Below are positions 25,761-34,371 of a stretch of DNA of 64,000 nucleotides, piece by piece. The notes under the pieces were generated by a model. The model was given only the letters and a program-made list of their open reading frames with translations. It ran no database searches and was not told where the DNA came from. The DNA is taken from positions 62,001 to 126,000 of the forward strand of contig NZ_WBOS01000003.1 of the NCBI RefSeq assembly GCF_008923245.1, written 5' to 3'. The position numbers were made by a program, and so were the translations under genes. Within the stretch, counting starts at the first letter, position 1. Each line of letters opens with the position of its first letter. The DNA comes from Cytobacillus depressus. GTDB lineage: Bacteria > Bacillota > Bacilli > Bacillales > Cytobacillaceae.

Positions 25761-26528
25761 TTGATTGATATACATTGTCATATTTTAGCGGAGGTTGATG
25801 ATGGTTCCAAGGACCTGAATGATAGTCTTGCAATGGCAAAAGCCGCTGTAAACGAAGGGATCCATACGATCATTGCAACTCCTCACCATAAGAATGGCGC
25901 CTATGAAAATACGAAAAAGCAAATTTTACATAAGGTTGAAGAATTCAACACAGTCCTGAAGAAGGAAAATATCCCTCTCACCGTACTCCCAGGGCAAGAA
26001 CCACGAATATATGGTGAAATATTAGAGGATTATCAAAAAGGAGACATCCTCACTTTAGCTAATGGAGGCCAGTATTTATTTATTGAGCTTCCCTCTGGGC
26101 ATGTTCCACGATACACGGAGCAGCTTCTTTACGAAATCCAAATGGCTGGATTAATCCCGATTATTGTTCACCCTGAACGGAATTCAGAAATGATCGAAAA
26201 CCCTGACATCCTTTATCAATTAGTCAAGCGGGGTTCGTTAACCCAAGTAACCGCTTCTAGTATTGCAGGCTATTTCGGGAAAAAGATCAAGAAGTTTTCT
26301 CTACAATTAATAGACGCTAATCTTACTCATTTTGTTTCATCTGATGCCCATAATATTTCAAATCGATCATTTAAAATGGCTGAAGCCTTCGATGAGATCG
26401 AGAAGAAATATGGCATCGATATGATTTATCTATTTACAGAGAATGCCGAGCTCCTTCTAGAAGGAAAGGCCATCTATAAAGAAATTCCATCAAGAGTCAG
26501 AAATAAGAAAATCTTAGGGATCTTCTAA
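25761..26528 (+). CDS. ywqE: PHP-fold tyrosine-protein phosphatase YwqE
   Basis: 255 residues of the manganese-dependent PHP phosphatase family (YwqE/CpsB). Metal-binding motifs are DIHCHILAEVDDGS at the N-terminus, TPHH (about 41-44), HPER near the middle and SSDAHN near residue 195. It removes phosphate from the YwqD tyrosine cluster. TTG start with GAGGGGAGAG upstream. 102 bases separate it from ywqD. The EAR element follows directly. Confidence 0.92.
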   Translation: MIDIHCHILAEVDDGSKDLNDSLAMAKAAVNEGIHTIIATPHHKNGAYENTKKQILHKVEEFNTVLKKENIPLTVLPGQEPRIYGEILEDYQKGDILTLANGGQYLFIELPSGHVPRYTEQLLYEIQMAGLIPIIVHPERNSEMIENPDILYQLVKRGSLTQVTASSIAGYFGKKIKKFSLQLIDANLTHFVSSDAHNISNRSFKMAEAFDEIEKKYGIDMIYLFTENAELLLEGKAIYKEIPSRVRNKKILGIF

Positions 26529-26529
26529 T

Positions 26530-26695
26530 ATCCAGCGACTACAACGGAATGTCAGTGCTTTCCTGACCGGTGATGCCTCCTAACCGTTAGCAATGGAGGC
26601 ACTCGGTCATGCTGTGGGGAAGTCATAAGCTTTAACCTTAGGTGCAAGTCATCAATAGTGTGGCGTGAGGGTGGGTTAAATGCCCGTTATTTTTA
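26530..26695 (+). ncRNA. EAR (eps-associated RNA) antitermination element
   Basis: About 165 structured bases between ywqE and the EpsC-like gene, the position of EAR in Bacillus eps operons. Visible helices: TGTCAG/CTGAC, and a long arm GACCG...CGGTC enclosing TGCCTCC/GGAGGCA. Conserved-looking unpaired stretches follow (GAAGTCATAAGC, GGTGCAAGTCATC). A strong intrinsic terminator lies 11 bases downstream. EAR is known to promote processive antitermination through distal terminators of long exopolysaccharide operons. Identity is recalled from family knowledge and needs a covariance-model check. Confidence 0.72.
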
Positions 26696-26705
26696 ATTTA
26701 GATAT

Positions 26706-26759
26706 CTAATGCTAGAACAGGAGCTTCCTTTTGTTCTAGCATTAGGTATTTATTTTTTT
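26706..26759 (+). terminator. Intrinsic terminator downstream of EAR
   Basis: CTAATGCTAGAAC pairs perfectly with GTTCTAGCATTAG, followed by a T-rich run. It would stop transcription before epsC unless overridden, which fits the EAR upstream. Confidence 0.88.
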
Positions 26760-26815
26760 GCCAATTACATAGGTAGATTAGACTATTAAAAATGTCATAG
26801 AAGGGGGTTGTAAGA

Positions 26816-28636
26816 TTGACGTATCAAAAACGGCTGACATTATTGTCAATTTTGGATTCATTAATTGTGTTATCGGCTATTTATATTAGCTTGATGACGC
26901 TTCATCCAACGACGCAAATATTCCAATCAGAAACAGCTTTGCTTACTTCGATTACCTTGCTTATTAGCCATCATTTTTTTGCTTCTATTTACCGTCTTTA
27001 TAACAAAGCTTGGGAATATGCGAGTGTCGGCGAACTGATTGCGATTGTGAAGGCTGTTAGTCTTTCAATCATGACAACAGCGATTGTGCAGCAGCTTGTC
27101 CTTAATCATGTTTACTTTCGGGCACTGTTAATCGCTTGGATGCTGCATGTATTACTGATCGGCGGCTCACGTTTCTCATGGCGTGTGTATCGTGACCGGT
27201 ATATTAAAACCGAGATTGCTCAGAAGCGAGCATTAATAATCGGTGCTGGAGCAGCCGGAACGATGCTGGCAAGACAGCTCCTGAAGAATGCCGATGCCGG
27301 TATTAAGCCGGTCGGATTCATTGATGATGATGCAAGAAAGCAGAAACTTCAGATTCTAGGACTGCCGGTCATAGGTGATTCAACAAGAATCGCAAAAACA
27401 GTTGAAACATTGAAAATCGATAAAATCATTATCGCGATCCCTTCTCTGAAAAAGGAAGAAATGAAGCGGATTTTCGGGGAATGTTCTAGAACGAAAGCAA
27501 AGACGTTAATCATGCCAATGATCGAAGACGTCATGCTTGGAAAAGTATCCGTCAGCCAATTCAGAGATGTGCAAGTAGAGGATTTACTAGGCCGCGAGCC
27601 AGTTGAACTCGACATTGAAAGTATTTCGAAGCAGGTAAATGGGAAAACCATTCTTGTCACAGGGGCAGGTGGTTCTATTGGTTCGGAAATTTGCCGCCAA
27701 GTATGTAAATTCCAGCCGGGAAAAATCATTCTCCTTGGGCACGGTGAGAACTCTATTTATCTAATTGATATGGAGCTTAAGAATACATATAAAGAAGAAA
27801 TTGAAATTATCCCTATCATTGCAGACATACAAGATCGTCACAGAATATTTGATGTCATAGAACAATATAAACCAGATGTTGTCTATCATGCGGCAGCCCA
27901 CAAGCATGTCCCGTTAATGGAATACAATCCGAAAGAAGCGGTGAAAAATAATGTGCTTGGCACAAAGAATGTAGCGGAAGCAGCAGATACATTTGGCGTT
28001 GGGACATTTGTGCTCGTTTCCTCTGATAAAGCGGTCAATCCAACTAATGTAATGGGATCGACGAAGCGGATTGCAGAGATGGTTATTCAGCAGCTGAACA
28101 AGCATAGCTCTACGAAATTTGTAGCAGTAAGGTTTGGCAATGTGCTTGGGAGCAGAGGAAGTGTCATCCCTTTATTCAAAAAGCAAATTCAATCTGGCGG
28201 GCCTGTAACCGTCACACACCCAGATATGACACGCTATTTCATGACGATTCCAGAAGCATCAAGGCTTGTATTGCAGGCCGGATCACTCGCTCGTGGAGGG
28301 GAGATTTTTGTGCTTGATATGGGTGAGCCGGTGAAGATTGTCGACTTAGCGAAAAATTTAATTAAACTGTCGGGTTATTCAATAGAAGAGATCGGCATTC
28401 AATTCTCAGGCATTCGTCCTGGGGAGAAGATGTTTGAGGAATTATTAGGTGAAAAGGAAGTTCATAAGGAAGCTGTGTTTCCGAAGATTTTTATTGGGAA
28501 GGCTGTTTTGGAGCAAGAGGAAGAGGTTCAGTATTTGATTGATCGGTTTGATCAGATGAGCTCATTAGATATAAAAGAGTTTGTGATTAATTTAGCAAAT
28601 CGGAGGAAGAATGGTATTTATTCGATGGCGAACTAA
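26816..28636 (+). CDS. epsC: Membrane nucleotide-sugar 4,6-dehydratase (EpsC/CapD/PglF-like)
   Basis: 606 residues. Four N-terminal transmembrane helices (about 10-120), a first Rossmann-like domain (IGAGAAGTMLAR, about 140) and the SDR catalytic domain with VTGAGGSIGSE (about 279) and the SSDKAVNPTNVMGSTK active-site segment (about 403-418), where Met replaces the usual Tyr of YxxxK as is normal for this family. It probably makes the UDP-4-keto-6-deoxy sugar from UDP-GlcNAc, the first step of a bacillosamine-type pathway. TTG start with GAAGGGGG upstream. Confidence 0.92.
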   Translation: MTYQKRLTLLSILDSLIVLSAIYISLMTLHPTTQIFQSETALLTSITLLISHHFFASIYRLYNKAWEYASVGELIAIVKAVSLSIMTTAIVQQLVLNHVYFRALLIAWMLHVLLIGGSRFSWRVYRDRYIKTEIAQKRALIIGAGAAGTMLARQLLKNADAGIKPVGFIDDDARKQKLQILGLPVIGDSTRIAKTVETLKIDKIIIAIPSLKKEEMKRIFGECSRTKAKTLIMPMIEDVMLGKVSVSQFRDVQVEDLLGREPVELDIESISKQVNGKTILVTGAGGSIGSEICRQVCKFQPGKIILLGHGENSIYLIDMELKNTYKEEIEIIPIIADIQDRHRIFDVIEQYKPDVVYHAAAHKHVPLMEYNPKEAVKNNVLGTKNVAEAADTFGVGTFVLVSSDKAVNPTNVMGSTKRIAEMVIQQLNKHSSTKFVAVRFGNVLGSRGSVIPLFKKQIQSGGPVTVTHPDMTRYFMTIPEASRLVLQAGSLARGGEIFVLDMGEPVKIVDLAKNLIKLSGYSIEEIGIQFSGIRPGEKMFEELLGEKEVHKEAVFPKIFIGKAVLEQEEEVQYLIDRFDQMSSLDIKEFVINLANRRKNGIYSMAN

Positions 28637-28648
28637 CCGATAGTTATT

Positions 28649-28690
28649 AAACCCTTGCCCAATAATTTGTAATTATTGGGCAAGGGTTTT
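28649..28690 (+). terminator. Intrinsic terminator inside the exopolysaccharide locus
   Basis: AACCCTTGCCCAATAAT pairs with ATTATTGGGCAAGGGTT, followed by TTTG. It is a strong stem within the locus, another stop that EAR could override. Confidence 0.85.
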
Positions 28691-28807
28691 GTTTGATGCG
28701 AAACTACTGATTTAATTTGGTGGGTTAGTAGTTAATCGGACGGTCCAAATTCCTATTAAGTACTAATCTACTAAAAAATCACCTAGCAAAGGAAGGAAGT
28801 CAAGAAG

Positions 28808-29938
28808 ATGGAATTGACAAAAGCAAGAGAAAGAATATTTCTCACTTCACCACATATGAGTGATGAAGGTTATGAAATGGATTACATTAAGGAAGCGTTT
28901 GATACAAACTGGATTGCCCCACTTGGGGAAAATGTTAACGGATTTGAAAGAGAACTAGCAGAAAAGGTTGGTTCTAAATCTGCTGCGGCACTTTCTTCTG
29001 GAACAGCTGCCATTCATATGGCTCTGAAGGCAGCGGGAGTAGGAGAAGGAGATATTGTTTTTTGCCCAACACTGACTTTCTCTGCAACTGCTAATCCAAT
29101 TATTTATCAAAATGCAATTCCTGTTTTTATAGATAGTAACTATGAAAGCTGGAATATGTGTCCGAAAGCATTGGAAGAAGCATTTGAGAAATATCCAGAG
29201 GTAAAGGCAGTTATCGTTGTTCACTTATACGGTTTGTCTGCAGATATGGATAAGATTATGGACATTTGCAAGGAACATAATGTTGCGGTTATTGAAGATG
29301 CAGCAGAATCTTTAGGCACTTACTATAAAGGCAAACATACTGGCACTTTTGGTGATTATGGCATTTTCTCTTTTAATGGAAACAAAATTATTACTACTTC
29401 TGGTGGTGGGATGCTTGTTTCTGATAATGAAGAGAGAATTGATAAGGTGAGATTTTGGGCTACTCAATCTAGGGATCAGGCAAGGCATTATCAGCATAGT
29501 GAATTAGGGTTTAATTATCGCATGAGTAATGTGCTTGCAGGGATTGGTAGAGGGCAGCTTAAGGTGCTGGATCAGAGAGTAGTAAAGAAGAGATATATTT
29601 TTGAGTTTTATAAGAAAGAGTTGGGGGGACTTGAAGGGGTTGAGTTCATGCCTGTTAATGAATGGGATGAGCCGAATTATTGGTTAAGTTCGATGGCTTT
29701 AAAAGGTAAGATTAGACCGATTGGTGTAATGGAAGCTCTTGAAAGAGAAAATATTGAGTCAAGACCGGTTTGGAAGCCGATGCATATGCAGCCGTTTTTT
29801 GAGAAGTATGATTTTGTTGGGGCAGATATAGCAGAGAAGTTGTTTGAGAATGGGGTTTGTTTGCCGTCGGATACGAAGATGCCGGATGGGGATTTGGAAA
29901 GAGTTTGTAAGATTATTAAAGGGTTGTGGTTAAAGTAA
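28808..29938 (+). CDS. epsN: DegT/DnrJ/EryC1 PLP aminotransferase (EpsN/PglE-like)
   Basis: 376 residues of the sugar aminotransferase family. Visible: ALSSGTAAIHMALKAAG (PLP phosphate pocket), EDAAESLGTYYKGKHTG, and FNGNKIITTSGGG with the PLP-binding Lys at about residue 193. It probably aminates the keto sugar made by the EpsC-like enzyme. It overlaps the next gene at TAATG, showing tight coupling. Confidence 0.88.
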   Translation: MELTKARERIFLTSPHMSDEGYEMDYIKEAFDTNWIAPLGENVNGFERELAEKVGSKSAAALSSGTAAIHMALKAAGVGEGDIVFCPTLTFSATANPIIYQNAIPVFIDSNYESWNMCPKALEEAFEKYPEVKAVIVVHLYGLSADMDKIMDICKEHNVAVIEDAAESLGTYYKGKHTGTFGDYGIFSFNGNKIITTSGGGMLVSDNEERIDKVRFWATQSRDQARHYQHSELGFNYRMSNVLAGIGRGQLKVLDQRVVKKRYIFEFYKKELGGLEGVEFMPVNEWDEPNYWLSSMALKGKIRPIGVMEALERENIESRPVWKPMHMQPFFEKYDFVGADIAEKLFENGVCLPSDTKMPDGDLERVCKIIKGLWLK

Positions 29939-30573
29939 TGAAAAACTCTAAGGGTGGTATTTATAGAAGGTTTATAAAAAGACCGATGGATTTTATTCTA
30001 TCTCTTGTTGCCATTATAGTACTTAGTCCTTTATTTTTAGTGGTTGCTATTCTTGTAAAAACGAAACTGGGGAGTCCAGTGCTTTTTAAGCAAGAGAGGC
30101 CGGGACTGAATGAGAAGATTTTCCCGATGTACAAGTTCCGGACGATGACGGATGAGCGGGATGAGAATGGGGAGTTTCTGCCAAACGAAATAAGACATAC
30201 TAAGTTTGGTAAGTTTTTAAGAAGTACAAGCTTAGATGAATTACCAGAATTATTTAATATTGTTATAGGAGATATGTCAATAATAGGGCCTCGTCCTCTA
30301 TTGGTTGAATATTTACCACTTTATAACTTTCATCAAAAGCGAAGACATGAAGTTAGACCGGGTTTGTCCGGGCTAGCTCAGGCAAAAGGTAGGAATTCTT
30401 TGTCTTGGGAGGAAAAATTTGATTTCGATGTGGAATATGTAGAAAATGTTAGTTTCACCAATGACATCAAAATCATTCTTTTAACTGTTAAGAAAGTATT
30501 TGTACGTGAAGGAATTAATTTTAATAGTGATATAAAAGATACAAAATTTAAAGGTTCAAAGAAAACGTCATAG
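29938..30573 (+). CDS. epsL: Initiating sugar-phosphate transferase (EpsL/PglC-like)
   Basis: 211 residues. One N-terminal membrane segment (about 16-38) and the bacterial sugar transferase domain with QERPGLNEKIFPMYKFRTM, RSTSLDELPELFNI and GPRPLL, then RPGLSGLAQ. It links the first sugar to undecaprenyl phosphate at the inner membrane face. The ATG at 29938 overlaps the previous stop; a GTG four codons upstream lacks support. Confidence 0.9.
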   Translation: MKNSKGGIYRRFIKRPMDFILSLVAIIVLSPLFLVVAILVKTKLGSPVLFKQERPGLNEKIFPMYKFRTMTDERDENGEFLPNEIRHTKFGKFLRSTSLDELPELFNIVIGDMSIIGPRPLLVEYLPLYNFHQKRRHEVRPGLSGLAQAKGRNSLSWEEKFDFDVEYVENVSFTNDIKIILLTVKKVFVREGINFNSDIKDTKFKGSKKTS

Positions 30574-30589
30574 TCAAATGAGGCTGAAA

Positions 30590-31225
30590 ATGAAGAATAT
30601 GGTAGTTTTTGGAAGCGGCGGTTTTAGTAAACAAGTAATAGAAATTATCGAACAGTTAAATTTAATTAATCAAGAGTATAAACTAATAGGAATCATAGAT
30701 GATAATAATAGCTTAATTGGCACTGAAGTTCTAGGTTATGAAGTAATCGGAAACACGGACTTTATTAACCAGTACTCCAAACAGAATGAAATACTTGGTG
30801 TTATAGCAATTGCAGATGGAGAAGTAAGAAAACGGATTTCAAGAAAACTGAATGATGTTCAGTGGGTAAATTTAATACATCCAAGTGCAATAGTTAGTAA
30901 TTATACGAAAATTGGAGAGGGAAACATCATATGTGCAGGTGTTGTAATTAATCCAGATTTTCAGATGGGTAATCATTCTCATATTAATATAGGATCGACT
31001 TTAGGCCACGATGTGTCAATGTTAGATTATGTAACTGTTATGCCTGGAAGCAGGATATCAGGGAATGTCACATTAAAGTCAAACTCCATGGTTGGAACAG
31101 GATCGACGATCATACAAGGATTAACTATTGAGGAAAATGTAGTATTAAGTGCCGGGGCTGTAGTGACAAAAAATACTGAACCCAATTGTTTATATGTTGG
31201 AGTTCCCGCAAAGAAAAAGCTTTAG
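30590..31225 (+). CDS. epsM: Sugar O/N-acetyltransferase (EpsM/PglD-like)
   Basis: 211 residues. An N-terminal Rossmann-like domain (VVFGSGGFSKQVIEII) is followed by a left-handed beta-helix of hexapeptide repeats (about 95-205; IGEGNIICAGVVINPD, NIGSTLGHDVSMLDYV). In the PglD family it N-acetylates the amino sugar made by EpsN-type enzymes. The ATG at 30590 has ATGAGG 6 bases upstream and is preferred over the ATG at 30578. Confidence 0.88.
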   Translation: MKNMVVFGSGGFSKQVIEIIEQLNLINQEYKLIGIIDDNNSLIGTEVLGYEVIGNTDFINQYSKQNEILGVIAIADGEVRKRISRKLNDVQWVNLIHPSAIVSNYTKIGEGNIICAGVVINPDFQMGNHSHINIGSTLGHDVSMLDYVTVMPGSRISGNVTLKSNSMVGTGSTIIQGLTIEENVVLSAGAVVTKNTEPNCLYVGVPAKKKL

Positions 31226-31333
31226 CTAGTTTACTTTAATTATAAACTATATCTTTTTTAGTAAACTCGAAGCAATTAGGCTATGCAAACTAATAAAACT
31301 AAGGTAAGAATTATGTGATTCGAGGGATGAAAA

Positions 31334-32620
31334 ATGTCGGGAAAAGGGTTTAGATCATTAAGTTATTTTGCTCTGGATTATTTAAAAGGAAGTAAAATAA
31401 GAAAAAATTTGATAGATATTGATGAAAAAATGAATGGTAAAAGAGATAGTCTTAATGAATTACCAAACTTGTTAAAGTATGTGAATGAAAATGTTCCGTA
31501 TTATCAGGATATAGATGAAACTAATTTATATAATTTTCCCGTAGTAAAAAAGAATGATATCATGGAGAATTTTGACGCATTTCAGTCTAAGGAAAATCCC
31601 AATGCTGATTTACATTGGGTATCAACAAGTGGTTCAACTGGTGTTCCGTTTAAGGCAAATCAAAATGCCAAGAAAAGAAACCGGACAATTGCAGACTTAA
31701 TATATGTTCATAATAAAAATGGTTGGCACTTAGGTGATAAGTATGTGTATTTAAGGGCATGGGTATCTAAGTACACAGTATCAAAACTAAGGGTGTTTCT
31801 TCAAAATTATATTGCTGTGGATATTGTTAATTTTAATGATGAACAGAAGGAATCATTTAGGAAGCTATTAAAAAATGATAAGAAGATTAAGGTTGTTCTT
31901 GGATATGCATCAGCAATGGAAAACTTTGTTCATTATCTTGAAGAAAAAGGTGATGACGAAAGTATGTTTAATATAAATGTAATATTTACAGTTTCAGATA
32001 ATTTATCAGATTCTTCTAAAGAAAAACTTGAAAGAATGTTTGGGTGCCCGGTTATAAATCGTTATTCTAATGAGGAACTAGGAGTGTTGGCTTATACACC
32101 TGCCTATTGTAATACCTTTACATTGAACACAGCTAGTTATTACTTCGAATTACTTAAACTGAATAGTGATGAGCCTGCAGAACCAGGGGAGATCGGTAGG
32201 TTAGTTATTACCGATTTATATAATCGATCAATGCCATTTATAAGATATGATACTGGGGATTTAGCAATCAGTCATGATCAAGATAGAAATCATATAACTC
32301 ATCTCACTAGTTTTCAAGGTAGGATGGCTGATGTAATTCAAGATGTGAGCGGTAACATAATTACAGCACCGATAGTAAATAATTATTTAGCGGATTTCCA
32401 CGATATAGGGAAATACCAACTGATTCAACACGGTGAAATGGAATATGAACTTAAAGTTGTCTGTAATACTGATTTATATAATGTAGAAGAATATAAACGT
32501 GCTTGTAAACAGTTTCTAGGAGGAAAGGCAATAATTAATGTTAAGCATGTTGAAAATATCCCTGTGGAAAAAAACGGGGAGTATAAAACTATAATTAATA
32601 GATGTACAAAAGCCATTTGA
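31334..32620 (+). CDS. CapK/PaaK-like adenylate-forming enzyme
   Basis: 428 residues of the phenylacetate-CoA ligase-like family found in capsule loci (CapK). The AMP-binding loop STSGSTGVPFKA lies at about residues 96-107 and the RYDTGDL motif near 310. The substrate is unknown; a role in activating an acyl or amino-acid decoration of the polysaccharide is inference. From here to about 38 kb the A+T content rises visibly, suggesting transfer of this part of the locus. Confidence 0.75.
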   Translation: MSGKGFRSLSYFALDYLKGSKIRKNLIDIDEKMNGKRDSLNELPNLLKYVNENVPYYQDIDETNLYNFPVVKKNDIMENFDAFQSKENPNADLHWVSTSGSTGVPFKANQNAKKRNRTIADLIYVHNKNGWHLGDKYVYLRAWVSKYTVSKLRVFLQNYIAVDIVNFNDEQKESFRKLLKNDKKIKVVLGYASAMENFVHYLEEKGDDESMFNINVIFTVSDNLSDSSKEKLERMFGCPVINRYSNEELGVLAYTPAYCNTFTLNTASYYFELLKLNSDEPAEPGEIGRLVITDLYNRSMPFIRYDTGDLAISHDQDRNHITHLTSFQGRMADVIQDVSGNIITAPIVNNYLADFHDIGKYQLIQHGEMEYELKVVCNTDLYNVEEYKRACKQFLGGKAIINVKHVENIPVEKNGEYKTIINRCTKAI

Positions 32621-33076
32621 TACTTGTAAGAGTATTTAATATTTCATAGTTTAGCCTGAGTGGTCAGAACCCAGTATGTAATATATATAATAAAATTAAG
32701 ATATAACTGAGGGGTTTAACGTGAAGAAGAAAATATGGATATTTATCCATTATACAATAGGTATGTAAGTTAGCATTACTAGTTTGTGGAAAAAATTCGA
32801 AAAGTAGATAGGATTCCAGTATTTTTTCGCTAATACTGGAAATAAAAAAGTGAAGTTTATTAAAATGTAGAATGATAGTATACGAAAAAATAATAGAGTT
32901 TATTTCCTATACTTTTATTAAAATGGTATTTTTACTATACTATCCCGAATAAAAAAACATACTTGAGTATGAAGTTGTGTTCATTTTAGTGGGATGATGA
33001 CTCCTTTGATCCTTGGATAAGGCATAATAAAATTATTAGCAACCACAAAAATGGGAAGTTCAAAAGGTGTAATTAT
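32621..33076 (+). other. Gap with a decayed glycosyltransferase start
   Basis: About 455 AT-rich bases. At 32722-32769 a GTG preceded by CTGAGGGG opens MKKKIWIFIHYTIGM and then stops; this resembles the conserved first residues of WbuB-like glycosyltransferases (MKKIWIFNHYA). Nothing else coherent follows, so it looks like the stump left by a deletion. Confidence 0.45.
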
Positions 33077-34300
33077 ATGTGGAAGAAATTTAGTGAATTA
33101 GGAAAACAATTTAGCTGGTCTTTATTTGGGAATCTTATTTATGCATTTTCGCAATGGATAATCGTTACTATGATTGCAAAAATTGGTCCTCCAGATGACT
33201 TGGGAATATATACTTTAGGCTTAGCTATTACTGCTCCGATTGTGCTCTTTTTTAATTTTCAATTGAGAACTATTCTTGCAACCGATAGTAAAAATGGGTT
33301 TGCATTCACTCAATATTTTGGCGGGAGAATTATTCATTTAACTTTAGCTTTTATAATAATTATTCCCGTTGCGTTTATTTATAGTGATAATGTTAGTACG
33401 TTTGCAGTTATTGTATTAATGGGGTTAGTTAAGTTTTTTGAATCTTTAAGTGATATTTGTTTGGGATATTTACAGAAAAATAATAGAATTGACATAATTG
33501 GAAAATCGCAATTTTACCGCGGTATATTAAGTATGATATTTGTTGGAGCAATATACTATTTCACGGGTAACATTGTATTCTCCGTAGCAGGTTTATTAAT
33601 TGTTATGATTATTAGATTTCTGTTTTATGATTTAAAACGTACCAGCAATTTCGGAGAAATTAATCCTACTTTTGATATAAGTGCAATTAAATTAATTAAA
33701 TTGGCATATCCACTTGGGTTCGTTGCATTAATAAATTCACTTAATGCGAATATACCTAAATATGTTCTGGACCATTTTTCTGGAACATATGACGTCGGTG
33801 TCTTTTCTGCTTTATCATATATATTAATTGCAGGAAATATGTTGATTTTACCGATTTCCTTACAAGCTGCACCGAGATTAGCAAATGCGTATGCTCAAAC
33901 GAGTAAAAAATACTTTTTTAAGATTAATATTCAGTTATCTGTACTATCAATAATGATTTTTTTAATACTTTTAGCAATAATTATATTTCAAGGTGATATT
34001 ATTCTAGGTATTTTATATGGAGATACCTATGCTAAATATCATACTTCTTTTGTGATTATTTGTATTGCATTACTATTTAGCTTTCTGACTACATTTTATA
34101 ATCTATCAATTGTGGTTACTAGATATTTAAAAATGCAGCCTTTGGTAAACACTTTGGTTACCTTGATAACTGTACTTTCAAGTGTTTATTTTATTAAGTC
34201 ATTAGGCATACTAGGTGCATCATATTCAACACTAATATCGATGGGTTTTCAAACTCTTTTAAGTCTAATATTGTTGTTAGTCTTAGTAAAAAAGAAGTAG
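33077..34300 (+). CDS. Polysaccharide flippase (Wzx family)
   Basis: 407 residues with about 12 predicted membrane helices and no soluble domain, beginning WKKFSELGKQFSWSLFGNLIYAFSQW, typical of Wzx/MATE-like oligosaccharide flippases. It would move lipid-linked repeat units across the membrane. AAAGGTG lies before the ATG. It corresponds functionally to EpsK of B. subtilis. Confidence 0.85.
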   Translation: MWKKFSELGKQFSWSLFGNLIYAFSQWIIVTMIAKIGPPDDLGIYTLGLAITAPIVLFFNFQLRTILATDSKNGFAFTQYFGGRIIHLTLAFIIIIPVAFIYSDNVSTFAVIVLMGLVKFFESLSDICLGYLQKNNRIDIIGKSQFYRGILSMIFVGAIYYFTGNIVFSVAGLLIVMIIRFLFYDLKRTSNFGEINPTFDISAIKLIKLAYPLGFVALINSLNANIPKYVLDHFSGTYDVGVFSALSYILIAGNMLILPISLQAAPRLANAYAQTSKKYFFKINIQLSVLSIMIFLILLAIIIFQGDIILGILYGDTYAKYHTSFVIICIALLFSFLTTFYNLSIVVTRYLKMQPLVNTLVTLITVLSSVYFIKSLGILGASYSTLISMGFQTLLSLILLLVLVKKK

Positions 34301-34371
34301 GGCTATATTTAATTAAGTTTATGATTTTTTTGCCTGAAAGAAAATAAAAAATTTATATTAAGGTGTGTATA

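Noticed and set aside
26530..26695. Cyclic-di-GMP or cyclic-di-AMP riboswitch
   Set aside because: The hallmark conserved loops of those riboswitches are not seen; position and helices fit EAR better.
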